From Oscillospiraceae bacterium (GTDB lineage: Bacteria > Bacillota > Clostridia > Oscillospirales > Ruminococcaceae), in assembly GCA_017532085.1 (NCBI GenBank), contig JAFXJT010000004.1, positions 62,001 to 126,000 of the forward strand: a stretch of DNA of 64,000 bases. Direction: 5' to 3'. The translations under genes and the position numbers were made by a program. Within the stretch, counting starts at the first letter, position 1, and each line of letters starts with the position of its first letter. The notes beneath the pieces were generated by a model, which searched no databases, had not been told where the DNA came from, and was given only the letters and a program-made list of their open reading frames with translations. Shown here piece by piece: positions 8,326-17,143 of this stretch.

Positions 8326-11300
8326 TCAATCATTGATTTCCAAGTGCTGTGTGCCGCCCATATGCAGCAGATGACCTTCTGCTGCTGCGAAATGCAGTGC
8401 AGTTGCCGCATGGATCTTTACATCGAAATTGGTATCAACGACTGCCACATCGGCATCCTTTGCCATACTTCCGACGTTCATCACACGAGAGCCTTCGCAA
8501 TTAATACGAATATCGCAACGTTTTACCGCAATAGCAGGTGCATTGTCATCGGAACCGAGAATTGTAATGGCTCTTCCTCTCAGATCTGCAGCCAGAGTAC
8601 AATCCTTCAGTGAAAGATCAGCACCGCCGGACAAAGAGCCAACCACAGCAAGATTCTTGCCCGAACCCAGCACATCCAGATCTACAGTATTCATATTGAT
8701 CTTCGGTTCACCATTGTTAATACCAACCGCAATACCGGAGGCAGTACGGATCTCCATACAGACAGAACAGCCTGCCAGAGAAATATTGCAATCTCCGTTT
8801 TCCGCACCAATGCCTACGCTGTCGGCACCATCCATAAGCAGGAAGATTTTTGTACCGTTTATTGAGATATCTTGTCCTTTTGCGTAACCGCCGCCGATAC
8901 CGATGGCACGGGTGCCGCTTGTAGTAATCTGCAGGCAGCCTGCCAGATCAATATCAATGGAGCCAAAGCCCATTTCCACGTCACCGCCGATTGCACAGCT
9001 TTGTACATCTACACAGCTGATGGACAGGTTGCCTCGTCCGGTAAGATGCAGCGAGGCAGTTTCGGGCACACAGATGCCTGCGTTATCCAGACGATTATCG
9101 CCGCGGCATTCCAGCGTTACTTTGGTATTGCGTCCCAATATGATACAGGGTGCACTGGAAGGCGAAGTCAGATGCAAATCATGCATTACCACATGGGATG
9201 TGATATTATCCTTGAATTTCAGAGTAACGGCGCTTGCGACGCCAAAGCTTCCGATCAATTCCACATAGGGCTGTGTAATGAAAACATCGGTATACTTTTC
9301 CACCGCCAGCATAGCAATATCAATTTTCTGATCGGCGGTAGACATAAAGGTTTTGCGGATGGCGTGGGTAGAAGCTGCGGCACCAATCTTGAGCATATCC
9401 ACAGCCAGCGCAGGATTGATCTCAGCTGGCGGAATGGGTTCCGGTTCAGAGATATAGTTGCCCTGTACCAGATCTACGCCGAAGCGGATGACCGCACGCA
9501 GCTCTTCACGGGTTTCCACACCTTCTGCCAGTGCCATAAAGCCGTTTGCGTGTGCAAATTCGATGATGTTGGTAACAAAATGCTGCTTTTTGGGTTCGTT
9601 GTGAATATTATTGATCAGACTATGATCAATTTTTACGTAATTGGGAGAATATCGCAGCAGATTCGTAATATTGGAATAGCCGGTGCCGTAATCATCAACA
9701 GCGATCTCCATGCCATGTGTTTGACAGCGTGACTGCATCTGCTGGAGCTCAGTGCCTTCGGTCTCGGCACGCTCGGTAAATTCGACCACCAGATTGGGAA
9801 GCAGATCGCTGTATGCATCGGAGAGCTTCTGGAAATCTCCATCCGAAAGAAAATGTCCGGGAATGCTGTTAAGGAAAACTTTATGTCCGCGCAGCAGATG
9901 TCCATTTTGCCGCATATAGCGAAGCACATTGTAGTAAGTGAGCCATTCAACCTCATAAAGCTTTCCCAATGCGCCGGCATACTGCAGCATTGTCAGTGCG
10001 GAGATTTTTTGTGTAGTATCGGTACGCATTAAGGCTTCGTAGGCGAAGATATGGCCGGTTTTGGTATGTACAATAGGCTGGAAGTGATATGTCAGGCGGT
10101 TTTCGTTGAGAATCTCCGCCACGATTGCCGCTGTTTTGTCATCGGCAGAAATCCGGGCACCATTGTGCTTTTCGCTGGAAGAGGCAGATTTGTTTTGATC
10201 CTTCTGGGCAATTGCTTCGTTCAGCATACCCTCCAGAGAAAGGGTGAAGGGAATCGGCGCAACGACTTTTCCGATGGCAATCTCAATGCTGTAATTCTTT
10301 CCGGATACCTGATTATAACTGTTCAGACGGCTGCTGAGCACATCCAGCAGCGCATCGGTGGTGCTGGTATGCAGATTCGAAATAAAGAAGGAAACCAAGA
10401 ACTCATCCCCGCCGATTCTTGCGGCAAGGACATTGCTGTCAATGCAGTCGTTGATGGCGTTGGCGAGACTCAGCAAAGCCTGATCGCCTTCCAGATGGCC
10501 AAACACAGAGTTGATCTGACGCAGATTTTTCAGACCGATGGCAACCAGCACCAGCTGCTGATTTTCATCTGTTTCATTGGCTACTCGTTCATTCAGCGCC
10601 TTCATCGCACCGTTGAGATTCAGCATGCCTGTCAGCGGATCACGGATACGAGCAGAAAGCAGCTTTTCGTTTGCGGCTTTCAGACGAGCGGCATTCAGAC
10701 AAGCGCCGATTACATTACCGGCGGTATGAATAAACTTCGGAAGCTTAAAGCATTCCTCATCCAGATCGGAGCCGTAATAAACGTAATAGCCATAGATTTC
10801 CTGCTGCAGATAGATCGAATTCAGAATCGGCACAAAATCACGGCTGAGCATTTCTTCCAGATCGGGCATCAGATGTTCACGCTGCACGATGGCATAGCGT
10901 TTTTCTTTTCTCTTAAGCCGGACAGTGCTCATCAATTCATTTTCGGCTGCAAAGTGGCCGAGCGCTGTGGGACTGGTGTCGGGAGAAAGACAATCCCTTA
11001 GACACAAATAGGCCTCGCTGGGTATGTGACTGGCAAGCACATCCAGATAATCGAGGATTGTGCTTTGCGGACGCTCCATCAGCGTACCAAAAATCCTGTG
11101 TTCGTTGGATTCTTGGATGATGGTAGCCCGCAAGCGATTATGGTAATATTCAATGACATTGTTTTGATCAATCTGCTCAATGGGATGGCATCCGCAGGAT
11201 TCTGAAATCTGCAGGATCGGCGGAACTTCGCATTCCATATCTACGGTACCGCCATCCAACAGCAGCTCGGCGGTATCAAAGAAGGCAGACGCCATATGAT

Positions 11301-12045
11301 ACAGATCTTTTTTACAGGTTGTAAGACGAGGCATATGCGTGCGCTCTTTCAAGATGCCATCGCAGCCTGTGACAATGATATCCTCCGGCACATTGAATCC
11401 TCGCTGACGCAGCATGGAGCAGCAGGCAATGGCCATATCGTCGTTCACACAAACGATGGCTTCGGGGGTATCGTATGCCAGCAGACGCTCTGTTGCGGTG
11501 TAAGTTGGCTCTGCCCAATAGTTGCCGTATTCCAGACGCTGTTCTTCAAACGGCAGACCACGCTGATGCAGCGCTTCCTGATAGGCAAAGACCATGCATT
11601 CCGAGCCATAGTGTCCCCGGATGCCGGTGATCAGATCTACACGCTTGCAGCCATGGACATCGAAAATATGCGCCAGAAGCGAAGAGAATGCCTGCGTAGA
11701 ATAGGAATATACACTGGGACATTCCGAATATTTCGCATCATATGCCAACACGGGAATACCGTGGAGCTTTGCAGCATGGCAGATGGCTTCCGAAACATGA
11801 CGATCGTCGATCGTTTCGGACATCAGCACCACGGCATCTACTTTGGAAAAGGGAATCAGATCATAAACACTGTAACAACCGGCATCGATGGGGCCGATGT
11901 TAACATCCTCCAGCGAGGAATTGAATACGATGACGGCATGGCCGCGTTTTTTTGCTTCGTTTAGAAAATATTTTACACTTTCCAGCACTTCATCGTTATG
12001 AATCCGTGAGGTGCACAGCGCAAACAGCTTTTTTCCGTTGATCAT
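8326..12045 (-). CDS. LacI-type sensor / degenerate GGDEF / EAL protein with C-terminal beta-repeat domain
   Basis: A 1239-residue cytoplasmic protein without signal peptide or membrane segments. Residues 1-280 form a LacI-type periplasmic-binding-protein fold without the DNA-binding helices, closing with SESCGC. Residues about 465-600 are a GGDEF domain. The signature RIGGDEF (543-549) is intact, but the metal-binding aspartates are replaced (IGLKN, G504 and K506), so cyclase activity is doubtful. Residues about 650-870 are an EAL domain with the catalytic set present (E670 in EAL, D784/D785, K805, E841, Q861), so it is probably a c-di-GMP phosphodiesterase. Residues 900-1239 are glycine-rich beta repeats (IGIGGGYAKG, VGIGAENGD) like a right-handed beta-helix or sugar-binding repeat. 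I chose the ATG preceded by GGGAG; an ATG eleven codons upstream lacks a ribosome binding site. Confidence 0.88.
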   Translation of the reverse strand: MINGKKLFALCTSRIHNDEVLESVKYFLNEAKKRGHAVIVFNSSLEDVNIGPIDAGCYSVYDLIPFSKVDAVVLMSETIDDRHVSEAICHAAKLHGIPVLAYDAKYSECPSVYSYSTQAFSSLLAHIFDVHGCKRVDLITGIRGHYGSECMVFAYQEALHQRGLPFEEQRLEYGNYWAEPTYTATERLLAYDTPEAIVCVNDDMAIACCSMLRQRGFNVPEDIIVTGCDGILKERTHMPRLTTCKKDLYHMASAFFDTAELLLDGGTVDMECEVPPILQISESCGCHPIEQIDQNNVIEYYHNRLRATIIQESNEHRIFGTLMERPQSTILDYLDVLASHIPSEAYLCLRDCLSPDTSPTALGHFAAENELMSTVRLKRKEKRYAIVQREHLMPDLEEMLSRDFVPILNSIYLQQEIYGYYVYYGSDLDEECFKLPKFIHTAGNVIGACLNAARLKAANEKLLSARIRDPLTGMLNLNGAMKALNERVANETDENQQLVLVAIGLKNLRQINSVFGHLEGDQALLSLANAINDCIDSNVLAARIGGDEFLVSFFISNLHTSTTDALLDVLSSRLNSYNQVSGKNYSIEIAIGKVVAPIPFTLSLEGMLNEAIAQKDQNKSASSSEKHNGARISADDKTAAIVAEILNENRLTYHFQPIVHTKTGHIFAYEALMRTDTTQKISALTMLQYAGALGKLYEVEWLTYYNVLRYMRQNGHLLRGHKVFLNSIPGHFLSDGDFQKLSDAYSDLLPNLVVEFTERAETEGTELQQMQSRCQTHGMEIAVDDYGTGYSNITNLLRYSPNYVKIDHSLINNIHNEPKKQHFVTNIIEFAHANGFMALAEGVETREELRAVIRFGVDLVQGNYISEPEPIPPAEINPALAVDMLKIGAAASTHAIRKTFMSTADQKIDIAMLAVEKYTDVFITQPYVELIGSFGVASAVTLKFKDNITSHVVMHDLHLTSPSSAPCIILGRNTKVTLECRGDNRLDNAGICVPETASLHLTGRGNLSISCVDVQSCAIGGDVEMGFGSIDIDLAGCLQITTSGTRAIGIGGGYAKGQDISINGTKIFLLMDGADSVGIGAENGDCNISLAGCSVCMEIRTASGIAVGINNGEPKINMNTVDLDVLGSGKNLAVVGSLSGGADLSLKDCTLAADLRGRAITILGSDDNAPAIAVKRCDIRINCEGSRVMNVGSMAKDADVAVVDTNFDVKIHAATALHFAAAEGHLLHMGGTQHLEIND

Positions 12046-12104
12046 AAGAACGGCCGACTCCCTTCGTAAAATTTGCATAAAATAACTTAACGTATATTTG
12101 CTAT

Positions 12105-12133
12105 ATTATATCACATTCCCAATGAATTGTCAA
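12105..12133 (-). promoter_or_regulatory. Consensus SigA promoter for the GGDEF/EAL gene
   Basis: On the minus strand TTGACA (12128-12133) and TATAAT (12105-12110) lie 17 bp apart. Predicted transcription starts about 50 bases before the chosen ATG. Confidence 0.85.
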
Positions 12134-12186
12134 TAGATGACAGTGAATTTTCCCAAAGAAGGACGTATCGGAAGGAATCTTCGGGA

Positions 12187-12768
12187 TTATGGGTTTGTTC
12201 CGTACAGGATTCGATCGCAGCGCTGACGGATGTCATACGCTGAGAAATATTGTTCTTCTCTTGGAATCCACACAGAATGAAATTGTGCGGCAGATTGTCT
12301 GTCACGCATGGCAAGGCGTTCTGCTTGCTGCTGCGGCGTGATATCCAGAAAGCAATGCAGATCGGCTTGCTCCCACAGCAGCGGATGACAGCTATAGGAT
12401 CCTTCCAGCAGAATAATCGGTGCTGCGAACAGGGATATGGGCGGCAGCAGAATCTGCTGTTTGCAGTCAAAGGCGGAATAGGAGCAGCATTGCTTTTCGT
12501 GCAGCGGCAAAAGCACCTCTTGCAGCAAGCGAGGATAATCCATATGTCCGCCGGGCTGCGCCATCTGTTCCGCAGTTCTGTTTGCAAGGGGAAGATAAAA
12601 ATCATCCATATGCAGCACAAGGCAATGGATCTGCCGGGCAAGCTGTGCGGCAAGGGTTGATTTTCCTGCGGCACTCCTGCCGTCCAGTGCAATAAAAACA
12701 GGTTTCGATGCGTTGCGATATGCCTGAATGGCTTCCAGCATATCGGTGATCGGATTACTCTGCGGCAT
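12187..12768 (-). CDS. Uridine-kinase-like P-loop kinase
   Basis: This 193-residue protein has a Walker A GRSAAGKST at residues 30-38. The strand HMDDFYLP has the catalytic-site aspartates of the uridine kinase/phosphoribulokinase group, and LLEGSYSCHP and FLDITPQQQAERLAMR (lid region) follow. It is smaller and more divergent than Udk, so the substrate may be another nucleoside or a vitamin. It overlaps the 3' end of an ECF transporter S-component gene by 14 bases and is therefore probably co-translated with it. A natural reading is that the kinase phosphorylates what the transporter imports. That is inferred from the pairing only. Confidence 0.75.
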   Translation of the reverse strand: MPQSNPITDMLEAIQAYRNASKPVFIALDGRSAAGKSTLAAQLARQIHCLVLHMDDFYLPLANRTAEQMAQPGGHMDYPRLLQEVLLPLHEKQCCSYSAFDCKQQILLPPISLFAAPIILLEGSYSCHPLLWEQADLHCFLDITPQQQAERLAMRDRQSAAQFHSVWIPREEQYFSAYDIRQRCDRILYGTNP

Positions 12769-13330
12769 ATGTGGATTCTCCGTGACAGCAGCCTTTTCGG
12801 AACGGCACCAGATGGGTTTTATCCAATGCCAGCATAATGGCAGGAATCAGGACCAGCTGCAAGATGATGCCAGGAACGGCATTGATCACCGCGCCGCTGA
12901 AAAATGCAGCGAGCGTAAAGCTGCCGCCTTTCAGCCCTACAAGCAACAGCATTGCCAGACCCCAAACAAGGCGTCCGCCCAGCATGGCGGCAATCAGACA
13001 GCGATAAAGCATTTTGATGCATTGCCATTTTGCATGAGAGAACAGAAATCCCGCAAGGAAGCCATAGGCAGCCAATTCCACAGACATTGCAATTGCTGAA
13101 GGGTAGAACACCGGCATGCCGAACAGAAAAGAGCGCATAAGAGGCAGAATCAGCCCTACGCTCAGACCATATTGCCAGCCGCAGATCAGACCGCAAAGCA
13201 GCACCGGAATATGCATGGGCAGCAGCATATTGCCGATTTGTTGTATTTGTCCTGTGAAAAAGGGCAGAACAAGTCCCAGTGCCAGAAACATTGCGCCTAA
13301 GATCAGACGGCGTAATTGTACGTGTTTCAT
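12755..13330 (-). CDS. ECF transporter S component (substrate-binding membrane subunit)
   Basis: A small hydrophobic protein of 191 residues with about five to six membrane segments. It shows the pattern of energy-coupling-factor S components: MPMHIPVLLCGLICGWQYG and the loop GLILPLMRSFLFG, where the substrate pocket and helix contacts lie. Such proteins bind a vitamin and share a common EcfAAT energising module, not encoded here. The substrate is unknown. I start it at the ATG with GGAGG six bases upstream; the open frame continues upstream into the leader but without a better site. The next gene (P-loop kinase) overlaps its end. The leader of about 200 bases is unusually structured and might hold a ligand-responsive RNA. 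Confidence 0.82.
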   Translation of the reverse strand: MKHVQLRRLILGAMFLALGLVLPFFTGQIQQIGNMLLPMHIPVLLCGLICGWQYGLSVGLILPLMRSFLFGMPVFYPSAIAMSVELAAYGFLAGFLFSHAKWQCIKMLYRCLIAAMLGGRLVWGLAMLLLVGLKGGSFTLAAFFSGAVINAVPGIILQLVLIPAIMLALDKTHLVPFRKGCCHGESTYAAE

Positions 13331-13529
13331 AAGAGGCCTCCGTTGGTATTTTGGCTTTGATGGAGAAGGTATCGCCGCAAATTGAAGCCGGGATCTAAGT
13401 GTCTGTTCAAGAATGTACGGCAGCATTTGCGTCACGCAAGAGAAATCCCCGGTGCTCTTGCGGTTGGAAAGAACGCATCGGACTGCATCCTTCCGCAAGG
13501 GACAGTGTGCCTCTGAAAGACGGCACGGT
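13331..13529 (-). other. Structured leader upstream of the ECF S-component gene
   Basis: Read on the minus strand, this 199-base gap contains a 7-bp stem CTTGCGG/CCGCAAG enclosing about 30 bases. It is flanked by a GTGCC/GGCAC stem and by a TTGCG-TGA-CGCAA hairpin, and ends in an ACGGAGG ribosome binding site. No known riboswitch consensus (TPP, FMN, cobalamin, THF, preQ1) was recognised. No clear promoter was found within it. Confidence 0.35.
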
Positions 13530-14702
13530 TCATTGTGCATCTTCTTTGACGGGGGGATTCATTGGTTTGTTCCATAGGATGATATGTGTTTTAGCGGCAA
13601 GAACGGATGAATGCCCCACCCGATTTCCGGAATAGGCACAGAGTCGGTTCTTCTCGACTGCAAGCATTCGGTGCAGACTGCCGGCAGGATACAGTGCTTG
13701 TCCATATAAGAATTTTGTGATGCTCGTTTTGGGATCAGCGCACATGGCGGCATATCCATGGCGATTGAGTGCTAAGGTTTCTCCCCGGAGATTGGTCAAT
13801 GAAAGCAAACCGTTTTCTTCCCAATGGAGATAGACCGGCTCCGGCAGCAGGGGCTTTGTCATGCAATCGGGAGAAAGAATCCAAAGCGGCTGTCCTTCCC
13901 GTATGCCGTCATAGGGCAACGCGGTGTGCTTGACAAATACGGCAAGCATAGCTGCTGCGTTGCGAATGGCAAGCGTAAGTCTGCGAGTGATAGAGGCATC
14001 GGTTTCTGCAAGATCGGTGCCAAGGACTGCCTTCAGTTCCGCACCGCCGCTTTCGGCAAGCTGATTGAGCAGCAATCCAAGCGGAGTATGTGCGGCGGCA
14101 TCCGGATTGTTCTGCGGAAGCAATGCCGCTTCAAAGGCTGCAAAAGGGATGTCTCCTTGTGAAAGAGATGCCCATTTTTCAGCAGCAGATTGCTCTTCGG
14201 TTACGGGATATCCGCCCCAGAACAATGCGGCGGCTCTTGCTTCATAGCGTTTATGATAGATCCCGTAACGGGAAAAATAGGTCAATCCGCAGGAATGCGG
14301 TGGGCAGCAAAGATCTCCCAGCATATGTATGGCGCGGGAAAGACATTGCATGGCAGTGTTTCTGTGGCCGTCATGATACAGCGCCAATGCCAAAGGGTAT
14401 TCGGTTTCCAGCATGGTGCGAGGGGAGGGTGCGGTGTTTCCAAGGCCATTGCGATAGCTGTGATCGGGCGAAGCCAGATGATTGGCTTTCCCTTTGGGTG
14501 TTACTGCGCAATAATAGTGAAAGCCTCTGCCGCGCTGCCGATCCCCCTTTTGATCGGGTTTTCCTGCATATTCCACCAGAACATGCAAATCCGCATCGGA
14601 ATAAAATGCTGCCGATGGATGCTGGTTTTGCTTCAGCAGCACCATGGCTGCACGTACAATGCCACGATGTACGGATGGATACAGCGATTTGCCCGGCTTC
14701 AT
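13530..14702 (-). CDS. Zinc-dependent phospholipase C / P1-nuclease-fold protein
   Basis: The 390-residue protein contains SRAIHMLGDLCCPPHSCG near residue 120. This resembles the HxxGDxxxPxH zinc motif of the phospholipase C/S1-P1 nuclease family. Further histidines in NHLASPDHSY and HKRYEAR are plausible metal ligands. Here the usual QPMH is CCPPH. I see no signal peptide, which is odd for a family that usually acts outside the cell. The beta-rich C-terminal part ends in a lysine/proline tail. The start is the ATG with AGGAGG eight bases upstream, behind its own near-consensus promoter. Its function is uncertain; a cytoplasmic or non-classically exported hydrolase is possible. Confidence 0.62.
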   Translation of the reverse strand: MKPGKSLYPSVHRGIVRAAMVLLKQNQHPSAAFYSDADLHVLVEYAGKPDQKGDRQRGRGFHYYCAVTPKGKANHLASPDHSYRNGLGNTAPSPRTMLETEYPLALALYHDGHRNTAMQCLSRAIHMLGDLCCPPHSCGLTYFSRYGIYHKRYEARAAALFWGGYPVTEEQSAAEKWASLSQGDIPFAAFEAALLPQNNPDAAAHTPLGLLLNQLAESGGAELKAVLGTDLAETDASITRRLTLAIRNAAAMLAVFVKHTALPYDGIREGQPLWILSPDCMTKPLLPEPVYLHWEENGLLSLTNLRGETLALNRHGYAAMCADPKTSITKFLYGQALYPAGSLHRMLAVEKNRLCAYSGNRVGHSSVLAAKTHIILWNKPMNPPVKEDAQ

Positions 14703-14753
14703 ACGGAATGCCTCCTTAATGATGCAGATGAGGATCATAGCCTCTGTATTACA

Positions 14754-14782
14754 AGTATACCATAAACCCCTCGTTTCGTCAA
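14754..14782 (-). promoter_or_regulatory. SigA-type promoter for the phospholipase C-like gene
   Basis: On the minus strand TTGACG (14777-14782) and TATACT (14754-14759) are 17 bp apart, about 45 bases before the AGGAGG site. Confidence 0.78.
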
Positions 14783-14807
14783 TCGCGATTCTTGTAGAAA
14801 AAAGCAG

Positions 14808-14847
14808 AACATCCGCCCGAAAACCATATGCTTTGCGGGCGGATGTT
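14808..14847 (-). terminator. Terminator after the clpC-like gene
   Basis: A perfect 12-bp stem (14808-14819 with 14836-14847) lies just downstream of the gene on the minus strand and is followed by a T-rich tract. Confidence 0.85.
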
Positions 14848-14851
14848 TCAT

Positions 14852-17143
14852 TTAAGGATTTGCGGCTACGGAAAGTGCTACGGCAAGAATACCGTCTCTG
14901 ACGCAGAGCAGACGTGCTCCTTTGCCTTGCTGCAGCAGACTGTCTGCCAGCAACGATTCTGCTTCCTGCGTAATATGCGTGCGGATGGCTCTTGCACCGC
15001 CGTGTGACGTATCGGCATTGCTGCACAGCAGCTGCTTGCTTTCTTCGGTCCAGGAAAGAGGACAGCCCAGTGCTTCCATTCGTTTGGCAAGATCGCTCAG
15101 CTGCTGTTGTGCAACGGCAAGATAATCGGGTTCGGTCAAGCTTCGGAAAACAATATGCGCATCCAGACGATGCAGCAGCTCGGGACGCAGTGTTTTCTTT
15201 GCACGTTCAAGAATCTGCGCATGCGTGCCATGTTCACTGCCCAGAAAGCCAAGAGGCTTCCCGTTTGTTTGGGATGCCCCCAGATTCGAGGTGAGAATGA
15301 TCATGGTATTGGAAAAATCAGCTTTTCTGCCTTGACCATCCTGCAAAGTACCGTCTTCCAGAATTTGCAGCAGCAGATTGAGCACATCGGGATGTGCTTT
15401 TTCCATTTCATCAAACAGGATCAGCGAATAAGGATGCTTTCTGACCTGTTCGATGAGCACGCTGCCTTCCTCGTGTCCCACATAGCCGGGCGGTGCTCCG
15501 ATCAGACGGGAAACAGTGTGCTTTTCCATATATTCGCTCATGTCAATACGGATGCAGTTTCCGTCATAGAGCAGTTCGGCAATCGCTTGTGCCAAGGCTG
15601 TTTTGCCAACACCGGTAGGCCCCAGAAACAAAAAAGATCCCATAGGTCGGCTGCCGCAGCGCAAACCGGCCCGGCTTCTTCGGATTGCTTTGGCGATTGC
15701 AGAAACCGCCTCCTGCTGCCCGATAATCCTTCGGGACAATTCCTCCTCAAGATGCAGGAGAGCATCTGTTTCCGATATCGTCAGCTTATGCAGCGGCACT
15801 CCGGTACGGACCGAAACCACAGCGGCAATATCCTCGGGTGTTAAAGTGCATGAAAGCGATGGCTGAAATTCTTCGGCGGTTTCCATTTCACAGCAGGAAT
15901 CAAGAGGCAGCTTGACTGTGCTGTGCTGCAGCCGCAAAGAAGCGCAGGCTTCATCCAGCAGATCCAGCGCCTTATCGGGCAATGCACGATCGTGCAGATA
16001 CCGTACTGCATATTGCACTGCCGCTTCAATGGCGCTGTCAGTAATGGAAAGCGTATGGAAGGACTCATATTGACTTCGCAGTCCGGTTAAGATTTCAGCT
16101 GCTGCACAGGGTGATGGCTCCTCAATGATCACCGGCTGAAATCTTCGTTCCAAAGCAGCATCCTTTTCAATATGCTTACGGTATTCGGTATCGGTAGTTG
16201 CACCGATCAGCTGCAATTCTCCTCGGGCAAGTCTTGGCTTCATGATATTGGCAGCATCAATCGCACCTTCGGCAGCGCCTGCGCCTACGATCACGTGGAT
16301 TTCATCAATAAAAAGAATCAGCTCCGGTATGGCAGCGGCTTCGTCCATACACGCTTTGAGCCGTTCTTCGAAATCGCCTCGATATTTTGCACCTGCCAGC
16401 ATTGCGGTGAGATCCAGAGAAAACAGAATGCGGTCACGCAATGCCGGCGGAACCTCTCCTCGCAGAATACGTTGTGCAATCCCCTCAACAATTGCAGTTT
16501 TTCCTACGCCTGCCGCACCGATCAGACAAGGATTGTTTTTACTGCGCCGCAGCAGAATCTGCAAAACACGCTGTACTTCATTGTCTCGGCCGATGAGCGG
16601 ATCAAATTGTCTGGCAGCTGCAGGATCTGTGAGATTCTTTCCGTATTTGATCAGCGTAGGACATCGTTTCTCATCCAATCCGATTGCAGTAACAGGCAGA
16701 GATTCCGCAGAAAGCGTATGGGAAGCAGTCTGATAAAGAAGGTCAGGACGTTGAATGCCCATACTGCGCAGCAGAGCAACGGCACCGCATTGTTCCTCAC
16801 GCAAAACGGCAAGCAGGAGATGCTCGGTACCGATCAGCGCCTGCCGGTTCTGGTGTGCAATTTCTCCTGCGCTGTTTAAGATCCTGCGCAGAGCAGGCGT
16901 GTAGGCTGCTTCTGTCAGCTGCACCAGATCGCCTTTGCCGATTTCCCGCAGCAGAGTCTGATGATAATTGTGCAGATGAATCCGATTGGTACGCAGGATT
17001 GCAGCGCCCACATTGTTGCCGTCTCGCAGCATAGCCAGCAGAATATGCTCACTGCCTACAAAGGTATGTCCAAGCTGTTCGGCATGAGTGCGCGCCGCAT
17101 CAAGAATTTGCTGTGCTTTTTTTGTATAATGGTCGGAATGCAA
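14852..17143 (-). CDS. clpC: ClpC/ClpA-type AAA+ unfoldase with shortened middle domain
   Basis: This Hsp100 protein (763 residues) feeds unfolded substrates to ClpP. It has a double Clp-N repeat (about 1-140), NBD1 with Walker A at 209-216 and Walker B LILFIDEIH (275-283), and NBD2 with Walker A GPTGVGKT (508-515) and LILFDEMEKAH. An LGF tripeptide (631-633) sits at the ClpP-docking loop, so partnership with ClpP is expected. The ClpC coiled-coil M-domain between NBD1 and the next helix is almost missing: only about 28 residues lie between RLQ (405) and TLTPEDI. A TTG start (17143) is chosen because AAAGGAGG lies seven bases upstream; the earlier ATG at 17164 lies upstream of that site. No CtsR or HrcA operator was recognised. 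Confidence 0.88.
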   Translation of the reverse strand: MHSDHYTKKAQQILDAARTHAEQLGHTFVGSEHILLAMLRDGNNVGAAILRTNRIHLHNYHQTLLREIGKGDLVQLTEAAYTPALRRILNSAGEIAHQNRQALIGTEHLLLAVLREEQCGAVALLRSMGIQRPDLLYQTASHTLSAESLPVTAIGLDEKRCPTLIKYGKNLTDPAAARQFDPLIGRDNEVQRVLQILLRRSKNNPCLIGAAGVGKTAIVEGIAQRILRGEVPPALRDRILFSLDLTAMLAGAKYRGDFEERLKACMDEAAAIPELILFIDEIHVIVGAGAAEGAIDAANIMKPRLARGELQLIGATTDTEYRKHIEKDAALERRFQPVIIEEPSPCAAAEILTGLRSQYESFHTLSITDSAIEAAVQYAVRYLHDRALPDKALDLLDEACASLRLQHSTVKLPLDSCCEMETAEEFQPSLSCTLTPEDIAAVVSVRTGVPLHKLTISETDALLHLEEELSRRIIGQQEAVSAIAKAIRRSRAGLRCGSRPMGSFLFLGPTGVGKTALAQAIAELLYDGNCIRIDMSEYMEKHTVSRLIGAPPGYVGHEEGSVLIEQVRKHPYSLILFDEMEKAHPDVLNLLLQILEDGTLQDGQGRKADFSNTMIILTSNLGASQTNGKPLGFLGSEHGTHAQILERAKKTLRPELLHRLDAHIVFRSLTEPDYLAVAQQQLSDLAKRMEALGCPLSWTEESKQLLCSNADTSHGGARAIRTHITQEAESLLADSLLQQGKGARLLCVRDGILAVALSVAANP

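Noticed and set aside
12046..12078. An upstream ATG (12078) as start of the GGDEF/EAL gene
   Set aside because: It has no ribosome binding site and would place the start about 20 bases from the predicted transcription start, whereas the ATG at 12045 has GGGAG upstream.
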